In this document: piece after piece, positions 11,625 to 26,000 of the stretch | Layout of the letters: each line of letters starts with the position of its first letter | How positions within the stretch are numbered: position 1 is the first letter of the stretch | NCBI GenBank assembly: GCA_030386875.1 | Contig: CM059570.1 | Coordinates: 31,611,422-31,675,421, forward strand | DNA length: 64,000 nt | Origin: Morinoia aosen | Lineage: Eukaryota; Arthropoda; Malacostraca; Amphipoda; Talitridae | Direction of reading: 5' to 3' | Notes under the pieces: model-generated | Database searches by the model: none | Seen by the model: only the letters and a program-made list of their open reading frames with translations | Told to the model about the DNA's origin: nothing | Made by a program: the position numbers and the translations under genes

Positions 11625-14600
11625 CTGCGCAAAATTTTCAAGGTTAGAAAATAAGTATAAACAGGAAATGAATAAATCCGTACAAATACTTAAGCGAAGG
11701 GAAATGGGATGTCCGAACGAATACTTAAACAAAGGAAATTAGGATTTCCATACGAATATTTGAACTAAAAAATGGTTAAAGATAGTGATCTCGCCACTTC
11801 ATGGAAATTGTTGGACTATACATGTACAGTTGAATTTTATGGACTTGAATAGTTGGTGGTATTAACCTTATTTCATAAAATATCTTAATTACGCAATACC
11901 TTGTACATTTTCAAGAACTTTCATAGAGAGAGCTAGTAAAAAAGCAGTTTGCTTTAGCAGACAATACTCAACGGTCTTATACCTGAAAAATTGGGATATA
12001 GGCCATTATGGAATAAATGGTTTTATTATTTTTGTTATAGCAAACATATGTAGTTAGAACCAGATAAAAGGGAAGCAATGTTCTGAGTTTCTTCGGGGGG
12101 AAAAGTTACTAATATAAAAAAGGAAAAAATTGATTATGCCTGATTCAATTATATTAAAATAACTTCCTTGGATGCAAAGAAATTTATTGACGAGTTACGA
12201 ACTCGGCGTTGTGCTTAAATGGTGTCAACACCTCGATCATTTCAGTATCAACCCGAGAAATTATGAGAATGAAGTCTAAACTGCTAGATTTTTCTACTAA
12301 TCATTCATTAAAATTGTATAGTTATTCACTACATTTCACTACAATTTTATAAGTATTTACTATATTCCACTAAAATTACATAGTTATTCACTATATTTCA
12401 CTATAATTACATAATTACGAGTCTCTACGAGTATATCACGTTCAACATCGATTCATTATTTTATTCATTAGTAACTCTTGCCACCGAAGAAACTCACACA
12501 GGTAGCCATACTCAAATTTGATCATTGTATTAGACCTAAGTAATAATCTAGTTTTGTATGGCTTGTGGTGAATGAATTGTTCAACTTGTTTACATTTTTT
12601 AAATTATTCACTATATTTCTCGAGTTTGAAGCGAAGGAAACCACTCACTATGAGCACCACCCGAGGCTCCTCTCGCTTCAGTAGCCCTTCTATCCCCCCC
12701 TTGGTCGCCGTGCAAGGGCGCTGTGCCCCCATCCTGATCCGCTGAAGCTGTTCTTCTCAATTCTCCGCTGCGAGCCACGGATTCCAGTGCATGGTATCTG
12801 CCGGAGTTGACTGGAAGTCGGCCAGAGTCGTCAATGAGCCGCTCAAACTCGGCCGTGGCGCGCCCTTGCACCTCCGAATGATCACCGTAATCTATCAACC
12901 TGCGGCCATACAAGTCGCCACTGCTTCTATGGTCACTGCTGTAGTCCACTACTTTACGGCTGTGTCCGTCCATAACTCGACCATGCCCGTCTGTAACTCG
13001 ACCATGCCCGTCTGCAACTCGACCATGCCCGTCTGTAACTCGACCATGACCGTCTGTAACTCGACCATGACAGTCCGTACCTCGGCCATGACTGTCCGTA
13101 ACTCGACCATGACCGTCCGTAACTCGGCCATGACTGTCCGTAACGCGACCATGACTGTCCGTAACTCGACCATGCCCGTCCGTTACTCGACCATTCCCAT
13201 CCGTAACTCGACCGTGGTTGTCTGTAACTCGACTATGCACATCCGATACTCGATGATGGTCGACCTTGTGCGAGACCGGCTGACTTCTGGGGTTGGCGGG
13301 ACAGGAGTTGGGGCCAGGCAACAAATGGGCTCGCCAGCCTTCGTCCCAAGGTTGAACATTTTCGTGGCAGAGAGGACAGTGGTTTGCCAGAGCTGGGGGC
13401 TTAGCAGCTGTTGGAAACGTATTAGTTAATAAAATGTGAAAATTAATTTCAACGAAACATCCTAAAGAATCTAACCACAAGGACCGAGTAGCCCAGAAAA
13501 TATTAGTTAAAAATGTATCTATATTTTGATCGCCTTTTGAAAGCTTTATTCAGCGCCTAAGCTTTTTAGCTCAATTCAGCGACTGATAAAATTATCTTAG
13601 ACTCAGTGGGAATGAACTGAAGTATAGACTTATTGTATACATAAGTATCTCCTCTCTTTCACGTCTTCTCCGTTTTCTAAGATTCCCAGCGGAGCTGCTG
13701 GCCCACAATGAATTTAACGCTTTTGATTTTGAACATCGGACGTTTTGTATGAGAGTAACTCTTTATTCACCCGCCAAGGAGATAAAAAAACAAAAAAGAC
13801 ACAAAAAAGAAACCAGAAGAAGTGGGAGAAGCTATAAGTATCAGCAGAACAACAGCACTTCATTATAATTATTGTTACTATTATGTGCGGCGTTCCACCA
13901 CCAAACAGCAGAACTCGACCGAGAACTACGCTCGAGCTGCCCTGATCAGGAAGCGAGTGATTGTGGACAATAAGACCAAAGAAATGTACATGGATGTTCT
14001 GGTGAAGGCATCTGAAGATTGTTGGAAAGGTTTTCGTTTGCTCACCAGTGGATGTTTTTTGAACAATCGTAGTACTCTTTAATCGAAACAAAGCACTTTG
14101 AGCCAACGTAAAAGCTCCAACCTCTGAAGTAAAATTTGAAACATCAAATAATATTATACTCAGAGCATGTACCCCTCACTTATTCTTTCTCTTTGACAGT
14201 TAAGACCTCAATAGAAATTTGAAACATCAAATAATGTTTTACTCAAAGCATGTAGGTACTCCTCACCTATTCTTTCTCTTTGACTGTTAAGACCTCAATA
14301 GAAAGCTACAGCTGGGATTCTGGAGGTAGCAAACGACATCTTATTAAAACAGAGATTCTTCGATAATTAAATTTAAGAATTTACTGTGAACTATTAGTAG
14401 AATCATACTTAAATTTCCCATTTGATGATGATTAACTTAACTCATCGGACATAATTTTAGAACACTTTTTCTTCCTTTCAAGAAGTTTATTTTTACTCAC
14501 CAAACATTTTTCTGTGAAATCAAATTTCTGAATTAAAGTCAGCAAGCATTTTAAGAAGCGCAGGATGCCTCACGCTCGGAGAATTTCAGGCACATCTCAT

Positions 14601-17600
14601 GGTGGTAGTATTTTCACTTCTATAAGTTTTTGCTCTACAGCATTTACGATTCCATAAAGAAATATACCGAAAAAGAATTTGTTCAGGAACGTCTGAAAGT
14701 GCTAATATCTATGTTCCTAAAATATTTCGCTCAACAACATTAATTTTATAGATTTCTCACGGAAAAAAGTTTGTCCTGATATGCCAGGGAGCTCATGCCT
14801 TCATTTCTAGAATAATTCTCTCTACAGCATTAAAGATGCCTCACGTGAAAAACATGCACATCTCAAAGAGCTCATGCCCTCGTTCCCAGAATATTTCCCT
14901 CAACAGAATAAAAGATTTTTCACGTGAAAAACATGTACGGAAAAGACGTACATCTCTTAAAGCTCATGCCTTCATTCTTAGAATATTTCTCCCTACGGCA
15001 TTAAAGATTCCTCACATTAAAGATGTGTATGGACAAGACATATACATTTCATAGAGCCCATGCGCTCATCCTCAGAATATTTCTCTCTACAACATTAAAT
15101 ATTCATCACGGAAGAGAGTTTGTTCAGGTACGTCTCAGGGAGCTCATGTCTCCATACCTGGAACAATTAGCTCTGCAGCATTAAAGATCCCATGCGGAAA
15201 ACTCTCGAAAAAGAGTTAGATCAAGTATGTTTCCGGGAGCTCATGCCTTCATTTCTAGAAATTTTCGCCCTACAGCATTGAAGATTTCTCACAAAAAAGA
15301 GTTGAAGGGTCGTGCCGTACCTGTACAAGCCAGGCTCGACGTGTGGCTCCTCCACTCCTTCCGGTGGACGGCCTCGGTGCAGCGCTCGCACCGTCGGTAG
15401 TCTCCGCACTCGTCGCAGTCGTCTGAGTTACATTAGAATATAAGTTAGCTTAAAGCGTTGACTGCGAGGGGTTAAACTCAAATTCAATATTACACACTCA
15501 TCGCAGTCGTCTAGATTAGATTACATTAGATTATAAGTTAGTGTATACGCGTAGACTGTGAGGGGTTAAACTCAAATTCAATATTCTAAATTCACCGCAG
15601 TCGTCTGGGTTATATTAAATTATCAGTTAAATAATACTTGTTGACTGCGATGAATTAAACTGAAGATCAATTTTCAATTCAAATTTAAAGTTAATCGTAG
15701 TTAGCAATTTTGAAAATAGGGAATATTAACGGGATCGTTCCTTCATTTAGCTTCCATTAAGTATTTATAAAAATTGAGTTAGTGAATGCAGATTGGTCAG
15801 CAGCATTGTGAAGATCCCCTCAACTTCTGGTAATGAGCCTCCTCGAATTGGAAATCGATATGACGTACTTGGTAGATGTAAGAATGAATGTTCACTGACT
15901 TCTTTCGTAGCTATATTGTCCCTCTATTTATTTCCCGTGACTTCTATTTATGTAAAGTAACTTCTTTCCTGCAGCCCAACTGTTCACATATCGCAGAGTT
16001 AGGGACGAAGATTCGTAGGCTCGGCACAGGATAGAGACTCACCAACAAGATGCTGAGATAACGAAGCAATTTCGACGACCTGCTTGCAGTGGGAGCAGCG
16101 TGTGAGCAGGGGACAACTGCGCCAGTAGTGCAGATCGAGGCCTGCTCCCAGCAGCGAGTCGTCGCTCAAGCCACAGAAGATACAAGTCCTGCCCCCCAAA
16201 AAGTTCAATCTCAGAGAATAGAACGTTGAAAAAAGTTCAATCTCAGAGGATGGAACGTTGAAAAAAGTTCAATCTCAGAGGATGGAACGTTGAAAAAAGT
16301 TCAATCTCAGAAGATAGAACGTTGAAAAAAGTTCAATCTCAGAAGATAGAACGTTGACGTAGTTATAGATTAACATGTTCCCCCCGCGTATTGGGGCATA
16401 TGTCTACTAGTAGGTAAATGACTTATTCACCTACCGATATATTTGAATTACATTTCATTTCTTTCGCTACTTTTTTAAAAATAACTGCTGTCACACGCAG
16501 TGAAATTTTATCGTGCAATTCTCAACTTGATATTTCTTGAAAGTATAAAAATGTCTTCGAGCATTAAGTCGGTTTCCCATATCAACTACTTAGAACCTAA
16601 GAAAACCAGCCTTTAACAACTGCGAAAAAACGATGAGCGTGTTGAAGGGCGGAAATGTAAAAATTGAGGCACATTTAAAAAATTAATTGCCAGGATAAGC
16701 CCACCAGTACTGACAACGTTTATAAAGACTGAATGTAAACATTTACATGAGCTAGATGACAAAGTTGCCCGGTAGAAAGCAAGTCAAGATGTACTAAAAT
16801 AACCACTAAACCGAAGCTGAACAAGCGTAGGATATACAATGTAGCTTAACACGTTACCTGTGACGGGTTAAACTAAAGTTCAGTATTCAACTCCAATTAG
16901 AATTATTTTCAAAGATCTATTTTGAAAACAAACAACATTACGTAGATCGTGCCTTCATTTAGTTTTCGTTAAGTATTTATGAAAATTGAGTTTGTGTCTG
17001 CTGGTTGGTCAGCAGCAATTTGAAAACCCCCACTGTGACCACCGGTGGGTCCCTTCGTAGGAAACGCGTCAAGTGACTCAACACACTAATATTACCCTAT
17101 ATATCGTAAATTAGTGGGAATTATATTACTTCTCTTCTTCCATGTCAAGTGACGCTGGTGTGAGAGGGGAAGCTTGGGATCCTGGTGAGGGGGTGAGGGG
17201 GGAGGGCTGCCCCAGTGTCTGCATCTCGTCTTCGTCTTCTCGCAGATCCTGAGGGTTGGGAAATTTGCTTAGCCTGTGAGATAATAACGCATCTGATTTA
17301 GCCATAGGCCTCTCCCCATACATGACCCATGCTCGAGTTCCAGAATATTCATTTGCCAACAAAATTTAAACAAAATATCGCTAAACGCAGCCGTTACACA
17401 AAGTTTTGTGTCATGATTTTTTATTTTTGTTCATATTATTCGCACTATAAAAAGCCGAATCCACATTTTTTCATTCACGCCATGTTGACGCAATCCAACG
17501 CGGCATTACGAGTGGAATTGTGAATATATCTTAAACAGAAACTTAGTTTCTGATAATGAATACTGAATTACGTATATAGTTTTTCTTTTCAAACCTCCCT

Positions 17601-20600
17601 TGGAATTGAAAGTAACCTTGAACTTTAGACCAGTGGATGGTTGCTAACTCCGTAATGATCAAGACTCTGTTTCGGAACGTTTTCACAGTGCTAGCAGAGA
17701 GAATTTTTTTTGAGAGCTGGGTCCAGCTTCTGACAATTTTAATTGGAATAACTCTCAGGCAAAAGGTGCTTTGAATTTTCTTTCACCAATTTTTGTGCAT
17801 TATTTCAGGTTTGGGCTTATCCCTCAGCTTGGAAAAGCTCTTCTGGGGTGGTATCATTGAGTTTATTGAAATATTTTTAGGTCTTCATAAATTGTCTTCG
17901 CAGCTTTCTTCAGTCAAAAGAATGAGTTTGGCCCTTTAGAAACGTCGTTCAAGGTGGAGGTTGAGGAGCTCTGGAATAATTTTCGTTGCATTTATCTGCA
18001 CAGCCAATTCGAATACGTTCCAGAAAGAATAAATTTTCAATACAGATTAGATTATTGGTTAGTTTAAGCCTCCCTATCCGCAAAAAATGCGATCCAAAGA
18101 GAGGAAAGAAGAAGGCACCATTTGGCATAGAGATAAGGGACCGCGGAATCTATGCAGAAAGGGCATAAAAACAGTAAGCTAAGAAAGAAGTTCATGAAAC
18201 AAGATCAAAGTTGGAGAAGAAAGTAGTAGGTGCTGAAAAACAGGACAGCAGTGAACTGAAAAAAGATGGTCCTTAGCATAACAAAAAAAAATATTTTTTT
18301 CAGCAAAAAGAAGTCTTACCTAACTCTCAGCTCGGGCCCCCGCATTTTACCCGTGGGAGCGCTAATTCTTAATTTTCAATACAAGGCTTCATAAAATTCT
18401 CGAAAGCAACCTGAACCGCTTTAAATTCGGCTCATCCAGCATTGAAAATTGGATCAATTTGGATATGTTTCAGAAAAAGGAAATTCCGAAGAAACACCAC
18501 AATAAAAACAAGTCGCCTGAAGATTCTTAGATTCAGTTCGACCAGCCCCGCACGTACTTGAAAGCGTTCTAAAAAGAGCAAATCGAGAACAGAGAACAAA
18601 GTACAAACAAAAACCGTTGAAAGCACTCTGGATTCGATTCGACCAACACTAGACGCACTTGGAAAAGTTCCAAAAAGCAAATCCCGAAGAGAGAACCCAG
18701 TAAAAACGAAGACCGCTTAAAGCGCTTTAGATTCGGTACGACCAGCAATAGACACTTGGAAACAATGCCAAAAGAGCAAAACCAGAAGACAGAACCCAGT
18801 AAAAACAAAAAGCCGCTGAAAGCACTTAGGATTCAGTACGACCAGCCCTAGACGTACGCGGAAATGATCCCAAAAGAGCAAATACCGAGGAGAGAACACA
18901 ATAAATACAAAGGTCGCACCTTAGAGCTGTTTATGCGGCAAAGGGCCTTGCCCCGAGCGTCTCCTCCGTCAGGTGTGACGGAGATGTGGGGCACCTGCTG
19001 AGCGCCGCCGCTGCTGCTGCTGTTCACGCTGCAGTTGCTGGCGCAGCTGCTGCTGTTGCTGCTGCCGCCGCTGTGGAGCACAAAATTCTGGCATTAGCGT
19101 GAATTTACTTCTTTTCTCATTGTTGCTATTGCACGAGATTCTGGCATTAGCGTAACTGTGATATATAATTGCACAATGTTCTGCCATTTGTGTGAATATG
19201 CTTCTTTTCTCATTGTTGCTATTGCACGAGATTCTGGCACTAGCGTAACTGTGATATATAATTGCACAATGTTCTGCCATTTGTGTGAATATACTTCTTT
19301 TCTCATTGTTGCTATTGCACGAGATTCTGGCACTAGCGTAACTGTGATATATAATTGCACAATGTTCTGCCATTTGTGTGAATTTGCTTCTTTTCTCATT
19401 GTTGCTATTCCACAACATTCTGGCGTTAGCGTGAATTTGCTTATTTTCTCATTGTTGCTATTGCACAACATTCTGGCGTTAGCGTGAATTTGCTTATTTT
19501 GTCATTGTTGCTATTGCACAACATTCTGGCGTTAGCGTGAATTTGCTTATTTTCTCATTGTTGCTATTGCACAACATTCTGGCGTTAGCGTGCATTTGCT
19601 TATTTTCTCATTGTTGCTATTGCACAACATTCTGACACTGGCGTAAATTTGCTTATTTTCTCATTGTTGCTATTGCACAACATTCTGACATTAGCGTGAA
19701 TTTGCTTATTTTCTCATTGTTGCTATTGCACAACATTCTGGCGTTAGCGTGAATTTGCTTATTTTCTCATTGTTGCTATTGCACAACATTCTGACATTAG
19801 CGTGAATTTGCTTATTTTCTCATTGTTGCTATTGCACAACATTCTGACATTAGAGTGAATTTGCTTATTTTCTCATTGTTGCTATTGCACAACATTCTGA
19901 CATTAGAGTGAATTTGCTTATTTTCTCATTGTTGCTATTGCACAACATTCTGGCGTTAGCGTGAATTTGCTTATTTTCTCATTGTTGCTATTGCACAACA
20001 TTCTGACATTAGAGTGAATTTGCTTATTTTCTCATTGTTGCTATTGCACAACATTCTGGCGTTAGCGTGAATTTGCTTATTTTCTCATTGTTGCTATTGC
20101 ACAACATTATGGCGTTAGCGTGAATTTGCTTATTTTCTCATTGTTGCTATTGCACAACATTCTGACATTAGAGTGAATTTGCTTATTTTCTCATTGTTGC
20201 TATTGCACAACATTCTGGCGTTAGCGTGAATTTGCTTATTTTCTCATTGTTGCTATTGCACAACATTCTGGCATTAGCGTGAATTTACTTTGTTTATCAT
20301 TGTTGCTATTGCACAATATTCTGACATTAGCGTGAATATGCTACTCATGATAGTTGCTGTTACTTGTGTTTTTATTGCAATATCTCCAGCCGTAGGGTGC
20401 CCAAGAAGTTGCAGAACTTATTTGGGCTCACACGTGGTGATGTTTCAACTTGTCCGATGTAATAGATCGAAGTAATCGTTCTACTGATGTAATGCTTACA
20501 GTAAGTGAATTATTCAAATAAGTTTCAGATCTGTCATCTACGTCACAGAGAATAGAAAACAATCCACAGATATCAGAAACATTGACGGAAAATAAGTCAG

Positions 20601-22987
20601 ACCTAATTAATTAGTTCTTTTCGTTAGATATTTTTCCAGACTGTCAGAAAATTGCCGAGTAGCTTACATTTTAAAATATGAGCATAAGACTAATGATGAC
20701 ATTTATAAACTATTGTCTATCCAGCAAATCATGAGTAAACATTAAGTTAACTTGTTCTCAAAACGGTGCACTCTTAGTTTGAAAATATTACATTCCTATG
20801 ATAAACAGTATGGCTTCCAATCTAAAAAGTTTATCGATGATGCATTTCATTCTGACTCGTATAAAATATCCTTAACCCATTTTCAACTATGGGAATATTA
20901 CTTTTTATTATTACTTACTTATTACTAAATAATATTAGTACTAATATTACTTTTTATTGGGAAAACAGAATAAATGGGAGCATGAAAAAATCTCAATACT
21001 TTATTTAACCTTTATAAATCGGCTATATATTGCCAAGTTGAATGAAGTCACCGAGCCATTTTGCAATTACCATTAATGAAGTACCTTCTCTATTATCTTT
21101 CAGTGGTGCGAGGGTTAACAATCGGCAGAATGCGCTGCTCTCCTGGTAATTTCATTAGCTAACGCATTAGTCGATTAGAAGATGTCAAAGGGGAACTATT
21201 TTAATCATTTAGATTTTTCTTCAACCCCATCAACCCTTGAATTTAAAAATTAGCGGAAAACTCAACAACAAAATTGTGATAATAGAGAGATCAATAAAGA
21301 CGTTTCCTCACCAGGCGGCGAGCGCGAGTGTGGTGGGCACCCATCTGCCACTGGCTCCGCCCTCCCGCTGTTCACTGAGCCCTCCTGAGACTGTGGCGGT
21401 GCGGCCACGCGGTGTGGTGGCTCTCTGCTCACCACGAGTACACGCAATGAGCAGACCATAGATACGAACACACACGAGGAGCAGACCACAGATACGAACA
21501 CACACGATGAGCAGACCATAGATACGAACACACATGAGGAGCAGACCACTGATACGAACACACACGATGAGCAGACCATAGATACGAACACACACAATGA
21601 GCAGACCACAGATACGAATACATACGATTTGCAGACCACAGATACGAATACAGACGATGAGCAGACCACAGCTACGAATACATACGATGAGCAGACCACA
21701 GATACGAATACAGACGATGAGCAGACTACAGCTACGAATACATACGATGAGCAGACCACAGCTACGAATACATACGATGAGCAGACCACAGATACGAATA
21801 CAGACGATGAGCAAACCACAGATATACTCTCTAAACACTGTTTAGACTGTGAAAAAACTTGTAGAATCCCACACGACACTGTAGATACAGCATGCAATTG
21901 TGAGTGCACCTCAATAATTCATTCACTCTAAAAAAAACGGGGTTTCAATCGACATAACTTGTTTTTAATACATTGAGTACTGAAAATTGTAATTTTTCAA
22001 AAATTAATATCACACAGAGTAATTACAATATGGTTTTCTGGCCTGTTCGAAATAACCAAATCCTGCTAAGCTGCGGCCGGTCTTTCTCTTATCCTGCATT
22101 AAAGGAACAACTGAAACACGAAAAAAAATTTGAATTTACTACACAAAAGTTCAATTGGCTGGAATAGTCCGGAAAGCCACTCAATAAACTTGGTAAGGAG
22201 ACCGGAATCCTCGAAAAACTTACCTCATTCCACCTAAACACTTAAACGCTAACAGTATAATTTTAAGCGAAAGATCGTATCCTTAGAGGAGGAATCCTTA
22301 ATCGATTCGAATCCTTAACGGGGAGCGAAATTCTACGACGGTATCTTCAACACCTATGGCATCATTTTCAGCAAGATAGCGATTCCAATGTCAATAAAAA
22401 CACCTAAGAGCATCAAATATTCTATTCTTATAAACAAATTTCAAAGTCGAATCCCATGATTAAAAACGAAAACCTTGCTGTCACCTTGGCATCAATGAGG
22501 TCGAGTTGCTCGAAGAGGTTCCTAAAGAGAACGTTTTTCCTGGCGGGCTCGTCTTCGTGGGGGAGGACGCGCCTCACGGCGAGGGGGTGGCGGAGGTACA
22601 GCGTGAGCAGCACGCGCTCTCCCGCCTTGCGCACGTCGCTGCCGGGGTGCTGCACTGCCGACAGCCCGAACTCCGCCAGCTGACGCGCGGTGAAGCCTCT
22701 GCACAGACGGGTGTGTGGGTACATTAAGCGGGTACAATAAAAGTGTGTGGGTACTATGTAATTGGGTGGGTACTCTACAAGTGTGTGGGCACAAAACAAA
22801 TGTTAGTGTACTATGCCAGTGTTCGGGTGTAATGAAAGTGTGTGGGTACAATACAAGTGTTTGGGTACAATGAAAGTGTGTTGGTACAGTGCAAGTGTGT
22901 GGGTACAACGCACGTGTTTGGGTGCAACGCAAGTGTGTTGGTACAATACAAGTGCGTGAGTACAACACATCTGTGGCAGTGTGTCCG

Positions 22988-23050
<63 letters not shown>

Positions 23051-26000
23051 GAAGCGTGATCAACGTGAAACAGTGGGAGCGTTTTTAAGGTGTGATGGTT
23101 TAAGGGCGTCTAAGTGAGTCCAACGCTCCTAAGAACAGGTCCAACGAATATGCGTCTATAGTTGTGTGTGAGATCAACTCATAAGCGTGTGTTTGTATTT
23201 GTGTGTAAAGAATGCGTGTAGTCGTGTACATTTGACCCAGTGGGTCCATCCAGCGCATGTTTGTTAAAATTGTTAGACGGTCTCACTAATTTGGCCAAAT
23301 TTGATTCAAACTATAGCCAAATGGGAACATTTTGTCCATAAAACGCCAATCTTGCAACCATGCACAAGTGAAACTAGCCCGTCTATGTGGAAATTGTCAT
23401 CTGGTGGTAACTGCTATCAGGGTGCATTTACCGCCAGGGGATTCTTACCAACACGGGGCATTTGTCATCACAGGACAATTGCCATCAGGGGACTATTGAC
23501 ACCAGGTGGCAATTGATATCATGAGCCAAGTCATCAGAACTCTGTAAGGCCAAGCTTATGGAAGATATATGTCAACGATTTTTGGCAACATATTTAGCAA
23601 TGCGTAAAAATACACGAAAAAGATTTTTATTCTGATCAGGTTGGTCAGAATCATTTTTTGCCTTGGGTTTTAAAATGCTTTATATCAAACGACAGAAGAC
23701 AATGATGGGTTTGTCGTGGTGGAGCTAATACCCATTCAATATCACCCGGGCAGGGAGGGGGATTCGATAACGTTTTTTATTTTGCAAAGGAAAAAGACAC
23801 GTGCTCGCTTCGTAGGGTATCGAGCTCTCTGCGCAAAGAACGAAGTTTTTGAGCCACAAGATCACGGTGACGAGTGAGCTGTGCCCCTGGGTAAATTCTT
23901 ACTACCCAACTACTGTTTATCATTGCTGCTCTTCTTCATCAATATGGATCATTATTTTATGACATGGTCTTGCTTATTTTATTTTATGGAATTTAACCAA
24001 CTAGACATTGAAATCGAGCTCACCCATCCAACTTACCTTAATGTCTTGAGCGTATTGTGTCTGGTTGGGCTGGGATTATCTTATGAACAGACACCCCTTA
24101 TAGCATATCCCTCAAGTTTAACGGATTTCGAACTCACACAAGCGGGCTCTTCTAAAGATTTTACACGCGATGGGACACAGAAACTTTAACTCCGACATTA
24201 CTATAATCGGCAATGACTCAGTAACGTATTAAATTACTTCCAAACACTTTCTATAACAGTAGGCAGAAGTGTATCAATGATACCTCATCTTTTAAAATCA
24301 TTACTACTTGATGTCAAAGTTCTGGATACTGTGGCTTATGCTAAATAACGTGTCTCGCAATGACTGACATATTAATTAAATTACTTTCAAACGCTTGCAA
24401 TTATAGCAAGGAGAACTTTATCAAGGATACATCGCATTTTAATATCACTACAATTATTGATGTCAGAGTTCTGGTTATTGTGGCCCATGCTGCATAACAT
24501 GTCTCGCTATGACTGACGTGTCTCGGTCCTTGGGTAGAGGCGCCGCCCCAATTCTGTTGATTTGCGCCTCTGTGATGTTGGCTCTGCACAGCGCCGAACG
24601 GGGGTGTACCGTGTGGCTGATTGGCTTACTCAGCTCTGCTCCGATGCTGCCGCACCCTCTGCAACATGCACCACACGCGTCATTATCACAGTGGTGACTT
24701 GGTCGTGCGCTTAGTTTGTCATTATCACAGTGACGTCGTACGACGGCTGTGCATCACACGCTCACTATCACAGTGACGCAGTGCTTACGCGTCAAGCTAA
24801 TCGCGCTAATCACCACGACATCACAGCGATGTAGTGGTTGTGAGCTAATCTAGTTACAACCACAGTGACGTCGTGGTCGTGCGCTAAGCTCGTCGTGATC
24901 ACAGTGACTGTTCTCGTGCGTTTTTGTTTTGGGGATGCACTATGCTAACCAAAATCAAGCGGTTACTGATTGTGGCGTCTCGGTCGTCGCTTACCAAAAA
25001 AGATGGTCCGTAATAAAACCAAAATACTATTCTATTTCAACATAAAGAAGACATACCTAACCTTTAACTCAGGACCTTACATACTAGCGTACTTACGCCG
25101 TCAAAAATGGCGGCGTTTTTTACGTATGAGTTACGATAAATTCGCAAAAATTGTTTTAAATGAGCAGAGGAAACGGTTTAAAGTGGCGCCAGACGCAAGG
25201 GTTGGTTCACAGCTTCAACTGTTATATCAGTTGGTTGCTAGGAGAGTGCCAGTTCAAAACACCGTTGATGTGCAACGGAGTCGAGCCTGTGTGGTATTTT
25301 CTTTGTTCAATGAACGAGTCTGGTTTTATATCAAACAAAGAGCTTGTACGGAATGGAGTGCGATGTGTTGTTCTTTCGGGGTAACACTTTGACAGCGAAG
25401 TGACCCACCGGTGATCACTTGCGGGAACTCCATAATGCTGCTGTCCGACCTGCAGCCACAAGCTCAATTTTCATAAACACCTAATGAAAAGTAAATGAAG
25501 GGCTGATCTATTTAATGTTTCTTATTTTCAAAATTGATCGCTGACATTAATTCTAATTTGTACTGAATATTGAACTTCAGTTTAGCCCACCGCAGTTAAC
25601 GCGTTAAAATCACAGCATAGTTACTAAAGACGTAAAGTGGATCCATTTCGAGAAACAAATACGCAAAAGTTATGGGTTGACTCAAGACAGTTATCCACAT
25701 CGACTGCAAAACCAAACCGCTTTGCAAGAAAAACGATTTGGTGAGATCAATAGGATGTGGTGTACCATGAGATTCTGATACCAGAAAAAACAGTTATTAA
25801 TGTTCCCTACCATGAACAACTGTACAATAGACACTAAGTCAAATAGACTTTTAGTACTGCCAGTTGTTATCAGTTCTTACGCATATGTATTCTAGTCAGA
25901 CAAGATCATCCTTCTGCTAGCGAGACGATATTCACGTGCTTCTCACTCAGTGAGGAACAAGGGTAAGTAGCGAGACGGTGATCACTGTGGTTACAGACCT

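Noticed and set aside
12791..13429. 212-codon plus-strand open frame
   Set aside because: Antisense shadow of CEP104 exon 18, kept open by the 21-bp repeat.
18969..19418. 149-codon minus-strand frame with repeated CNSNNEKRS blocks
   Set aside because: Composite of the 53-bp array units running into exon 14 in the wrong frame.
21262..21909. Long frames on both strands (215, 176 and 100 codons)
   Set aside because: Generated by the 30-bp minisatellite; only 21312-21424 is kept, as exon 13.
23881..24189. 102-codon plus-strand frame with hydrophobic stretches
   Set aside because: No recognisable domain, AT-rich composition like the surrounding intron, and no splice or promoter support.
24970..25392. 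140-codon plus-strand open frame
   Set aside because: Overlaps a fragment of dispersed repeat family B and the edge of a MITE; no recognisable domain.
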